Source of the DNA: Strigamia acuminata
Lineage: Eukaryota; Arthropoda; Chilopoda; Geophilomorpha; Linotaeniidae
Length of the DNA: 60,000 nt
NCBI GenBank assembly: GCA_949358305.1
Contig: OX442320.1
Location: forward strand, 3,366,259-3,426,258
Direction: 5' to 3'
The notes beneath the pieces were generated by a model. The model had not been told where the DNA came from. It was given only the letters and a program-made list of their open reading frames with translations, and did no database searches. Positions 35,051-44,362 of the stretch are shown piece after piece. A program made the position numbers and the translations under genes. The number at the start of each line of letters is the position of its first letter. Position 1 is the first letter of the stretch.

Positions 35051-35110
35051 AATGGTCAACAAACTATAAAACAATAAAAAATATATGTATTTAAAATTAG
35101 ATTTTTTTAA
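35051..35110 (-). promoter_or_regulatory. Possible 5' leader or splice acceptor upstream of the giant gene
   Basis: Immediately upstream of the ATG the minus strand reads a T-rich tract ending TTTTATAG, then about 13 bases, then the ATG. This could be the acceptor of a 5'-UTR intron, common for secreted-protein genes, or an AT-rich core promoter with TATAT elements. Neither can be proved. The stretch 35111-35370 shows nothing recognisable. Confidence 0.25.
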
Positions 35111-35370
35111 CAGAGCAAATATGTGTAACATTAAGTAGTATGCCAATTGTGAAAAATTTTTAAGATTGTTGAAAACCTTTCACCGATTTGAGAAATTTTT
35201 TAAGAATTCTAAGTTGAGAAATTAAAATAAAATTTTCTAAATCAGACTAATTTTATGGTGTATTACACACCTCAAAGTGGGAACAATTCTTTTCTTCCAT
35301 TGAGTTTATTACAACTTTTATTATTGGTGCTTCAACCAAAGAAGCGCATTTTGGTAGGTAGGGGATTATA

Positions 35371-35599
35371 TTATTTGTACACTATTTTCCCTTATTTTTA
35401 CACTAAAAATCCCTGACTTTTACACTAAATTTTTGAATATCACCATTATTTTCCCTTATTTCTACACAACATAAATTCATACACATCAAGGACTGGTTTA
35501 GGTTAGGTTAGGTTAGGTTAGGTAGAAAAAAGAAGGCGGGGTCGTAAAAAAATTATTTTTTTTTTAGTGTAAAAATAAGGGAAAATAGTGTACAAATAA
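35371..35599. mobile_element. Small inverted-repeat element carrying TTAGG repeats
   Basis: Perfect 39-bp terminal inverted repeats at 35371-35409 and 35561-35599 (outer end TTATTTGTACACTATTTTCC) enclose about 150 bp. The interior has five consecutive TTAGG units at 35498-35522, the telomeric motif of most arthropods. No coding capacity, so it is a MITE-like element. A target duplication is not clear. Superfamily not assigned. Confidence 0.7.
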
Positions 35600-36780
35600 A
35601 TGGAACCCATTTTGTAGTTTGTACTTTTCTAAATTAAAGATTGTTTGTGCTTTTTTAGATGTGATTATTACCAGAGTTTTCAGATGATAGTCAATAGCAA
35701 CTGTTCTTAATAGAGGATGCTTTTAACCTGTTGCAGACAAATTGCTGATGTAATTTCAAAATGCACAGAAACAGTTTAAGGTGACGTAAACTAAATGAGA
35801 TTTTTATATTTTCTGAAATCCGTGCCAAAAAACCAAGTGGCTATGTTCATGTCCGACGTGAACGTATTATTTTCATGATGCGCTGTGATTGGCTGAGAGA
35901 CGTTAGGTTTACCTTGCGCCAATTTGAAACCCGGCGTTTATTCGGGCCTGACGCGTATTGAATTGTTTGGTAATACAATATTTATTTTATTTGCTAAAAT
36001 AAGCTTATTCCCCTTTTAAGCAATCAAACAATGTTAGAATAGTTTGTTGATTTCTTTTGGCAGGTATACAAAGGTTTAGATTTTTATTGGTTGTTTTGCC
36101 TAGTTAGATTACAATTCTGAGGTTGTGGGCTACTTTTTTGTGCCACTACACCCGTGATAAGGCTGAAATTAGGATAACGTTGTATCAGAACAGAGTATAA
36201 GTGAAATTTACTTCAGTAAAAATTAAAGAAATAGGAAAAAAATTCAGATTCAAGAAAGTGGTTGTACCTAAACAGGGATAGACTTTTTCCTCCAAGGTTT
36301 AGGGAAAAATATTTTCAGTAACTATAATTTTCAACAAAATATATAGAGAATTCTCCTTGTTTCTTGATAAAATTTATTTCAGTCTGATATTTAGTTTCAA
36401 TAAAATTGGAAGTGATTAAGATCTGGAACCAATCATCTAGGTTTTTTTTTAAACATTTTATCTGCTACGAATCCCTGCGGTGTAAAAATTGAATTGAGTG
36501 TGCAGCAATTACCATATTTTACCGATTAAAAGTCGTCGTCGAATTGTAGCAGCCCTCAAATAATAGCCTCCCTCGAATACTAGCCACACTAAGACACCAA
36601 GAATACCATATTTTTGTAAAAGTATGGTATTGTTTCAGTATTTAACCTCCCAAACGATGAACGTACCCTTCGTTCGAGACGTTCAGACTTCGTTTGTTAC
36701 AATAAACAAATGTAACAAACACATTGCGGCAGGATTTGTTTTATGAAAATGAAGAAAGTATTTTTAACATGAAAACCTTA
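35600..36780. other. Intergenic spacer, no gene recognised
   Basis: About 1.2 kb of AT-rich DNA without a convincing coding frame. Around 36510-36605 a stretch beginning ACCATATTTTACCGATTAAA, with repeated AATA-x-TAGCC words, looks like the end of an old interspersed repeat, but I cannot define its borders. Confidence 0.5.
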
Positions 36781-36789
36781 TTCCAGAAA

Positions 36790-36899
36790 TTAATGAATAA
36801 ATAAATTCTACTTTGTGTTAGTGTATTTTATGTGTGGCCCAAGACAATTCCTATTCTTCCAATGTGATCCAAGGAAGCCAAAAGAGTTGAACACCCCTG
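36790..36899 (-). mobile_element. Terminal fragment of a hAT-type element
   Basis: Read on the minus strand from 36899, the sequence starts CAGGGGTGTTCAACTC and continues with TTTTGGCTTCC, ACATTGGAAGAA, AATTGTCTTGGGCCACACAT and AAAATACACTAACAC. From memory this is the terminal sequence type of a hAT (Charlie-like) non-autonomous family described in mammals, and CAGGGGTG ends are typical of hAT. The matching opposite end is not visible, so this is a one-ended fragment. Naming the family needs a repeat-library search. Confidence 0.5.
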
Positions 36900-37465
36900 T
36901 TTTAAACAAATTCAAATTGGCCTATTCGCACAACTAAAATGTCCTAAGAACTAAATTTCGGCACCATTTTTCCTGACCTGAAGGTGAACAGCTGACTCTC
37001 CAGACCAAGAAGACATTTTTCAATTTTAGTAATCCCAAAGTGGCTTTTAAAATTATTTTTGACTGCATGTGAGAAACAAAAAAGGTGAATATATTCAATT
37101 TTTTGGTTAAAAATTTTCCTTAATAATAGTTGAATCCCAATCAACTGTATGAACAACCCATATTCTGATTTACAAAATTTACCAACTGTTCAAATACCTG
37201 AAACTGAAAAATCTAGGCCTTACCACTTTTGATATGTCTGTGGATGTAGAATCTGCTTCTTAACCAGATGAACAACCAATTATGAGAGTGGCAGGAAATG
37301 TTGAATTCAACTTGTTTTTCGTCTAAACAAGTTGTAAATTTTTTTTCCAACATTCAGTTGCTTATATAGTGTTAGATCAAATTAACTTAAAAGTACCATG
37401 TGCTTAACACATGTAGAAATTTCATTATAATTTGTTTGTGTAAATGTTTTATACAAAAAATGGTA
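36900..37465. other. Spacer with an unassigned small minus-strand frame
   Basis: Holds a 70-codon minus-strand open frame at 37156-36944 with no motif I recognise. Composition is like the flanks, so it is probably chance or old repeat. Nothing else stands out. Confidence 0.4.
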
Positions 37466-37473
37466 CTAATGAC

Positions 37474-37847
37474 TACACTTTGACCGATACCGGTATCGGA
37501 ATCGGCTATCGGCCGATATTTCGGTATTTGCCGATATCGGATCCAATATTTTTTGGTGTCGCCGATACCGATATTGCCACGTTTCTAAAACGTATCGTTT
37601 TAGACTAAAACGATACATTTTATTAATGTCTTTGAAGCAGTATATAGAAGGTTACATTTAAATTTTAAATTTGTTTTTAATTTTAATAATAAATAAACGC
37701 AATTTTCATTTTCTTTTTTTTTTTGAGGGGGGGGGGAATCGGACATTTTTATTTTAATATCGGCGCAGGTATCGGTATCAGCCATTACTCGGTTGCCGAT
37801 TATCGGTATCGGTAATATTGCAAAATATCGATGTCGGTGAAAGTCTA
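37474..37847. mobile_element. hAT-like non-autonomous element with 8-bp target duplication
   Basis: The element is bounded by CTAATGAC at 37466-37473 and again at 37848-37855, a perfect 8-bp duplication typical of hAT insertion. Ends are inverted: TACACTTTGACCGA on the left and the complement of TAGACTTTCACCGA on the right. Subterminal zones are dense in ACCGATA/TATCGG words in both orientations (about 37485-37580 and 37755-37840), as seen in transposase-binding regions. The interior is AT-rich with poly-T and poly-G tracts and does not code. Confidence 0.8.
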
Positions 37848-37855
37848 CTAATGAC

Positions 37856-38830
37856 TAGAAATAAATGACAATTTTTTTTAAAAAAAATGTATCATGTTTG
37901 TGAAAGATTATATAATATATTCATTTTTAATTCAGTACAAATATTTCAAAATATTCTAACAATAATGATACTGCCCTTTTCATTGAGATGAATAATTTAA
38001 ATATTTTTTTAGGTGATTAGGCAGCTGTTTCTGTACAGTGGCAGATCCAAGCATTTTATCAAGAGGGGTGATGCACAAATTATCCAATAAATAAAATAAA
38101 AATAAGTGTTTTAAGTAATCAAAAGACATCAAAATATCACATTGCAAAATATAAAAAAAAATTAAATTGGTTAAAAAAACCTCTTCAAATCAAACTTATA
38201 ATACAAAATCCAACTTTCGAAGACTACTATTTCAAAATAACAAATCACTTTGTTAATATCTACATTTACAATGTTTAAATGTACAGTTATCTTGATAAAT
38301 AAAAATTTGGATTTACTTTTCTGGAAAACTGATCAAATAAACAAATCAGTTTTCCAGAAAAGACAGACTAATTCAGAAAACTAAATTCTACTTTCTTTGA
38401 GGTAGATTTTGCGTGTTTTGCAGATTGCCATGTAAACACCCACTCATCAGTTTTCAGAGAAGATGACGTCACAGTGCTGCTGTGATGCATCTGTTAGAAA
38501 ACATGGCATCAAAACATATCAATAGTGTTAGGACAAATCTGTGAAGTGTGTCATATGATATCTTCGAGATTAATCTGTCAGACTGCTTAAATAGGATGGA
38601 TTCTTTTAATATCAAAGCATCATTTGCACATTCAGCCATTTTACAACCAATATCTCGAAACCTGGAGTTGTTTTCAATACTTAATTGATAAATCGAATCG
38701 AATACAAATACATACCACCATATCGGATCGAGAACCGTTAAATAACCAAAATAAAATATTAAGACGTGTCATTAAACAACAAAAAGATGTAATTAAAAAA
38801 AATTATATTATTGAAATTAATTACTTGACA
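37856..38830. other. AT-rich spacer with one strong hairpin
   Basis: No gene recognised. A perfect 17-bp inverted repeat with an 11-nt loop lies at 38317-38361 (stem TTTTCTGGAAAACTGAT). A short word CAGTGGCAGATCCAAGC near 38036 resembles hAT ends but has no partner. A 107-codon plus-strand frame from 38624 is antisense to the adjoining transposase relic and is not a gene. Confidence 0.5.
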
Positions 38831-38832
38831 AC

Positions 38833-39820
38833 AAGTAATCCATTCGGGAAGAATCTGGTGTCAGATCCGATGTGGCCAACTATGAGCCTCCCTCCTTTTG
38901 ATGTGGGATGTTTAAACCGCTCAGAAAGGCATCTCTGTGTGACTTGACTGTCGTGTCAGACCACTCCTTGGTAACATGTTCACCTGTAATAATTGACATT
39001 GAGGTTTTTTTTTAAATTAATTTTTTAATTAAAATAAAATTTAATTTAATTACTTGCATTTACCCATGTTTCGTCTGTGTAGTAAACTTTTCTTCCTTCT
39101 CGACGATACACTCTAATCTGACGCAGATATTTCCTCTGCCATGCCACAATGTCATCGCGCTCAATAAGAGCAGCATTGCGTTTATGTTTTATATACAGTA
39201 CTTAAAGCCAATATCGTGTAAAAGTAATCACAATGAGTTTGTACTTAAATTTGGAAGTGTCTCATCATCCTGAATTACCGTAGCAACCTTATGCAGCGTC
39301 GGAACTTCCCCTATTCGAAAGAATTCGTGCACTTTTGAACGAATAGCAGATTGTTTGAACGAATCATATCTTTTTATAAGCTTTTTATGACCATTTTGTC
39401 TCTTTTTGTCAGGTGTCTTCAGTTGCCTTAAACAAAAAATGTTTTGGAATTAATGTATAAGCCTTTTATTTTGATTTGTAAATATTTCTACTCACCCTTA
39501 TCATGCATCTCCCTTCTAATTTTTCTTATGGATTTCATCCCCACACCAGAAACACATGACACGAGCTTAATCAGCTCAGTACAACCAATCTTAGGGTGCT
39601 TATTAGGATGCTTATTAATAAGTTTATTAAATAGGTTTAAAACAATTTGTTTTGCTTGCCTGTTTATCGGTTGACCATTTTTGAATTTTTGAAATTCAGA
39701 CACTGGAATTATAGGAGCACGGCCAGCTTTTTTACCTACTCGCTTACTGAATCCAGGAAATTCTAAGTAATTCAGAAGATCGGGAGATGAGCAGCAACTG
39801 CTCAAGTTACGTGTTGACAT
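38833..39820 (-). pseudogene. IS630/Tc1-like DDE transposase relic with intron
   Basis: Read from right to left: a basic, helix-turn-helix-like N-terminus from an ATG at 39820 (QAKQIVLNLF ... SIRKIRREM) ends near 39488 at a GTGAGT donor-like site. A second block near 39420-39240 (KTPDKKRQNGHKKL, then HEFFRIGEVPTLHKV) stops prematurely at NSL*. A third block at about 39180-39060 carries RREGRKVYYTDETWVNA with the catalytic D of the DDE family. After an intron-like gap (ATTACAG acceptor near 38985) comes EHVTKEWSDTTVKSH, and out of frame GGRLIVGHIGS with the second catalytic region. The order matches insect IS630-like transposases. A stop and a frameshift show that it is dead. Confidence 0.75.
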
Positions 39821-39984
39821 TTTGGCTGCCTTCTGGACAAAGTAACGATAAATATAAATCAAAACTACTTCTCCTAGCAGTAGTATACAGTCTGGAATTA
39901 GTAGTAAACTGGCTCGACTAATGGGACTACAGAGTCTAATTTGCCTTTTTGACTGCAACTAGAGTATAGAATAATTGGGCAAAA

Positions 39985-40804
39985 CTTGTTTAGCATGTTG
40001 CCTTGTACGTTCAATGGTGTTGGTGTGGGCACCAGTTTCTGGATATAGTTTAATGAATGGTTTACAGTTAAATGTTGTAAACCTTTGTCTTCCAGACAAT
40101 TGTATGCTTTTCAGCAATTGGATATGATGGTCGTTTTAGGCAATATATATTGTTGTATAATTTTTAAAAGGGTGTCGGTGTCCTTTTTTTCCACAGGGAC
40201 TAAAAATATTTTTCCTATTCCTCATTCAATCTCACCAAACACTCATTGGCCTTCGACTCTGTGTGCTAAAGGATTAGCAGAAATTAGGTGGGTGTATCAT
40301 GAATAAACAGATATATCTGAAACCTCTGCAGTATTTTCTTCTGCCAAATTTCGATTCATCAATTTCCACGATCAATCCTTCTCCGCCAATTTTTTACAAC
40401 TTGTTTAGCAACGCATCGAAGACAACTTCTCTGCTGAAACTGGACTAGTCGACAGCTGTTTTTGAACTAATCCATAATTGTTTTATAATAAAATTTAACA
40501 GAAAGTTATCCATCCATTAATTTGCAAACGCCACAATTTCAAAAAGCGATAAGTTTGATTTTGCAAAGAAAGTTGACTTCCTTAACGAACAACTATAAAT
40601 TTAAAATAAATCTTACGTCGTTTTAGGGGGGTATGTTTTATAATTACACTTATATAAACATTTGATCCGTTTTTTTTTAGATTTGTTTGCACTGCAGCAG
40701 CATTTGTATCCGTCAATCCGAGTTGAACCCCTCCGCAAATGCATCACATGACCATTTGTACATTTGTGTACCCCTTCTTTTGGTAGTAACTTCCATTCCA
40801 TCAA
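39985..40804 (-). pseudogene. ISXO2-like (IS1595-type) transposase relic
   Basis: An N-terminal zinc-ribbon-like block with CTNGHVMHLRR and GYKCCC lies at 40804-40613. Next comes a decayed middle, then GGEGLIVEIDESKFGRRKY near 40390-40340, the first catalytic motif of ISXO2-like transposases. Then FLVPVEKKDTDTLLKII and LEDKGLQHLTVNHSLNY at about 40220-40050. Several stops and frameshifts interrupt it (for example after VFGEIE and after IISNC), so it is a pseudogene. It lies just upstream of the IS630-like relic in the same orientation, but the families differ and the adjacency looks accidental. Confidence 0.78.
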
Positions 40805-40852
40805 GATTTTGATTTAGTCCATTTAGACTTCTCCGTTTTCGTCTTCAGTTTG

Positions 40853-41646
40853 TGACAATTACGCACCTTTATTAAATAAATGATAAATTTTGTCAATAGA
40901 TGGCGCTGTTTGTAAATAGCGCCAAATTCAAGTCATGACGAGAAAATATATAAATAAAAGTATTTATATACAGTAATTCCTAGACACGAAATAACAATGT
41001 ATTTGCTATAAACTATGGTTTATATGTAAATTATGAATGAATAACTTGGCCAAAGGATTAACATAGGGATTATGTCATCCCTCAGAAATGCAGAGTTCAG
41101 CTTAAAACAATGACTTGATCCTGAATGTGCTCTGTGCATCCAGTTCCTGTACTGACTTAATAGAAAAACATGTTCTTGAGTATCCAGTTCCTGTGTTCAG
41201 TGATTGGAAGGATTCTGCTGACCAATGTTCCTATTGGAGCAATGGTCAATCCATTATCCCAACCTAGTATATATTTCTCTTCAACCGGAAATATAACTGC
41301 TCTTGTCATGATATCTGTTTTGAACTGTACTTACTTGAGCCCATTCTACTACTTCTGTTTTCAGCTGGCTGTGTAATATTTCACACAGACCAGCGCCCCT
41401 ACTATCTACGGGCCTATGAAAACCTGCATCGGCAGTATTCTGGGCGGGTTGATGGAGCAATACCTTCTCCCGGCTGGGTGCACCGCTGACAGCCGTGCAC
41501 TGCTGACGGTCGAGTGACCGTGAGGAGAGAATATAGCCGGAGTTGTGGGTATGGACCTCGGGTATGGTAAAACTCATCATGTGTTCAGCAACTCGTGCCA
41601 GATATCGTAAACCAAGGCAGTCGATAAGCTTGGTGAAAAGGTATCA
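40853..41646 (+). mobile_element. Diverged solo LTR related to the gypsy LTR
   Basis: Collinear along its length, in the opposite orientation, with the 3' LTR of the gypsy element at 46329-45471. Shared landmarks include CAATAGATGGCGCTG near the start, a GACCATTGCTCCAAT block seen as ATTGGAGCAATGGTC here, CATAGGCCC, an AGCCCATTCTACTAC block, and TGCCAG...CGTAAACCA near the end. It starts TGACAATTACG and ends GGTATCA. There is no internal element beside it, so it is a solo LTR. Target duplication unclear. Identity seems moderate, so it is old or from a sister family. Confidence 0.65.
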
Positions 41647-41667
41647 CGACTTGTTAACTTTTGTATA

Positions 41668-42433
41668 CAGGGTGGTGCAGAAAGTCTGGTTCACAGTAAA
41701 TAATTTCCATACCGTTTTAGATGATGATTTAGCAAAATGATTGTAAGGGTAGTATGTCGGGGGAAATCCAATTATGACATCCAATTTGACCTCTGAGATC
41801 ATCTTCAAGGTCATCCATATTGTAACTCGAGAACCGTGACAGTTAGAGCAAAAAGGTGAATTAGAAAGTTGTAGAGCATCATCTAATTAGTCTAGAACTG
41901 TTCTTAAAAAAATTATTTCTTAAGGAAAAGTTTTGAGAAAAAAAGGTTTGAAATGTTAGTCTGCTCAGCTTTGTAACCTAAAACTATCATGTGGAATGTA
42001 TTTCCAAAATAAATTATTTCCTTTCTTTTGTGTTTCCTCTCTTCTACTTACAAGTATGACCCAATAAAGTGTCCTAATTGAGGATTAGCTTGGTTGCCTC
42101 AATAGTTTTAGGTTACAAAGCTGAGTTCCAATGCTGAGTAGGCCAATGTTTCAGACCTTTTTTCTCAAAACTTTTTCCTAAGAAATAATTTTTTTAAGAA
42201 CAGTTCTAGACTAATTGAATGATGTTCTACAACTTTCTAATTCACTTTTTTGCCCTAACTGTCACGGTTCTCGAGTTACAATATGGATGACCTTGAAGAT
42301 GACCTCAGAAGTCAAATTGGATGTCATAATTGGATTTCCCCCGACATACTACCCTTACAATCATTTTGCTAAATCATCATCTAAAACGGTTTGGAAATTA
42401 TTTACTGTGAACCAGACTTTCTGCACCACCCTG
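41668..42433. mobile_element. Foldback/MITE element with ~300-bp inverted arms
   Basis: The two ends are long inverted repeats of roughly 300 bp each (41668 to about 41990 and about 42100 to 42433) around a loop of about 110 bp. Outer ends are CAGGGTGGTGCAGAAAGTC and its complement. The element is flanked by TA at 41666-41667 and 42434-42435, as expected for Tc1/mariner-type insertion. The arms differ by only a few percent. Open frames inside are arm sequence and non-coding. It sits about 20 bp downstream of the solo LTR. Confidence 0.85.
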
Positions 42434-42435
42434 TA

Positions 42436-42923
42436 TTACAGATTTAAACAGAGTTGAATTTATTATTAATTTTACTAGTAATTTCACTCAATGATGCTAT
42501 TACAAGGAAAATTAAAAGTTATTTTGTTTGAATAAATTACATGAAATTTATTCACAAACAACCAGAACATGGAGTACTATTTTTTCTGTTGAATTACTAG
42601 TGTATAACAAACCAACAATTTCAACCAACTCGAGTTATAAATTCCACGGAATTTATACACGGTCAATTGTTTGGATAACTACATGTAATTATTTAAATCA
42701 TGACCAAATGCATTTGTGGCGATGCAGAAAAGCGTACTGTACGCCTTGGATGATAATTAATAACCATTACACCTTTTAGAACCACAGAACCAGAACCAAG
42801 ATAGCAATCAGACCGATTTAGATAACATCTTTTATTGGCTAGAAATAAGAAAGTCATGACCCCTTATTTCTGGATGGAAGAAACGAAATTATATTATTTT
42901 AGGGCTTCCAGCAGCCAAAATAT
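42436..42923. other. AT-rich spacer, nothing recognised
   Basis: About 490 bp with no convincing gene, repeat or RNA. An 83-codon plus-strand frame from 42528 has no recognisable motif. Confidence 0.5.
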
Positions 42924-42931
42924 GTTTAAAT

Positions 42932-43280
42932 CAGAAGTTCCCAAACCTTTTGGCATCGCGACCCATTTTTAAGCAATGCGATCTTCCGCGCCCTCCTTCA
43001 TCTACCGGTATTCCGTTCAAAATGACCAGTCTGGCCGTTCAAAAATGAACTACTAAATATCCATAACAGAATTGATTCTAAGTACAAAACAGAAATGATT
43101 TTAATTTGGCAGTTATGTATTATCTAGATAGACTAGACTCTTCTAGGTGACAAGACAAGTGCACTATTCTATGAGAGGGAAAGTGTCATGTTTACAAGTT
43201 ACCAGTAGTTAGATTGTTACAATTTTGCTGTTGCGCCCCACCAAAAATCAGCTCGCTCCCCACCAGCTTGGGAAACGCTG
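42932..43280. mobile_element. hAT MITE with perfect 8-bp target duplication
   Basis: Flanked by GTTTAAAT at 42924-42931 and 43281-43288. The ends are imperfect inverted repeats: CAGAAGTTCCCAAACCTT on the left and the complement of CAGCGTTTCCCAAGCTGG on the right. CAG-x-G...TTCCCAA is typical of hAT non-autonomous elements. The interior is non-coding. Confidence 0.85.
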
Positions 43281-43418
43281 GTTTAAATGGTTACAGTAAT
43301 TGGCCATTTGTCGGCTTAGTCCTTGTATAAGTTTAACCATTTGTATTAAATGTCATATGATTTGAGAAATCTCAAACTCCTTCATTTTTAGGTTCACTTG
43401 ATTTTAGCTAGCAAACTA

Positions 43419-43649
43419 TACTCTGGCCATGTGTAAGTTTGGCCTAACTCTGAGCCTTTTCTCTGGTGTAGTGATACAAAAAAATAAATCCAAACACCAG
43501 GATTGCAACCGATCTACTGAAAATAGTAAGCAAACGTTCTAAGATCTCTGGAAGAAGCAAGCAATAAACTATGAACTATTTTTCCTGGTGGCAGCACAAA
43601 GTGAGTTATGAGGCTCGGAGTTAGGCCAAACTTACACATGGCCAGAGTA
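43419..43649. mobile_element. 231-bp MITE with ~38-bp inverted repeats
   Basis: The ends TACTCTGGCCATGTGTAAG... and the complementary ...CTTACACATGGCCAGAGTA match over about 38 bp with one mismatch. TA dinucleotides flank both ends, consistent with a Tc1/mariner-like TA duplication, though the palindromic ends make the exact border ambiguous by 2 bp. Non-coding. It lies only about 15 bp from the next element. Confidence 0.78.
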
Positions 43650-43664
43650 TATCTGGTGTGCAAT

Positions 43665-44362
43665 TAGGGTTTCTCAAAATCGGGACTTTTGGAAAAACCG
43701 GTATTTCGGTATTCAATATTCAAAAAACCGGTAGACTGATATTTTTCAGTAATAAAAATAAAATAGCTACAATGTAAAATATTTTTATTTTAATCATAAT
43801 GTTTTAATTGTCATTTTTTATAAATATTATTTTCAATGGGTTGTAAAAATTTGAGGAATGTGGGATTGTTTTGTTATCAGGTTTTGGTTTTATTAGTTGA
43901 AATTAAGAATTCTTTTTTTTTAAATTGGTAAATTGAGTTTATAAGATTTTTAAGTTAAGAAATTCAATAAATTCTATTTTTTAAGTTAAAATAATCGATA
44001 ATTTCTCCTGTTTAAGTTAAAAAAAATCGATAAATTCTCATTTGGAAGTAAAAAAAATCAATAAATTTTCATTTTTAAGTTAAAAAATCGATAAATTTTT
44101 GTTTTAATGTGAAAAAAAATCAATTAATTTCTAATTTTTTCGTATAAAAATCAACTAATTCACATTTTTAAGCTAAAAAATCAATAACCTTGCATTTTTA
44201 TGTTTAAAAAAATTCCCATTTAACGTGCGTTATTAATGACACTATTGCAGTGACACCCAACAGAAAAAACCGGTACCAATACCGAATTATAGACGGTATT
44301 CGGTATTTTCTTGACAATTACCGGTTTTTGATACCGGTATTTACCGGTAGAGAAACCATAGC
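43665..44362. mobile_element. hAT-like element with internal A/T minisatellite
   Basis: Ends are inverted (TAGGGTTTCTC on the left, complement of TATGGTTTCTC on the right). Near-matching 8-bp words flank it (TGTGCAAT and GGTGCAAT), suggesting a hAT-type duplication with one mismatch. Subterminal regions are rich in ACCGGTA words, as in the 37474 element. From about 43900 to 44215 there is a degenerate tandem repeat of about 40 bp whose core is TTTTTAAGTTAAAAAATC followed by a GATAAATT-like word. No coding capacity. Confidence 0.6.

Noticed and set aside
36944-37156. 70-codon minus-strand frame as a gene
   Set aside because: No motif, no context, ordinary AT-rich composition. Short frames of this size are expected by chance.
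38036-38065. hAT-like end CAGTGGCAGATCC
   Set aside because: No matching inverted end or target duplication found nearby.
38624-38947. Plus-strand 107-codon frame
   Set aside because: Its right part is antisense to the IS630-like transposase relic (GGRLIVGHIGS region).
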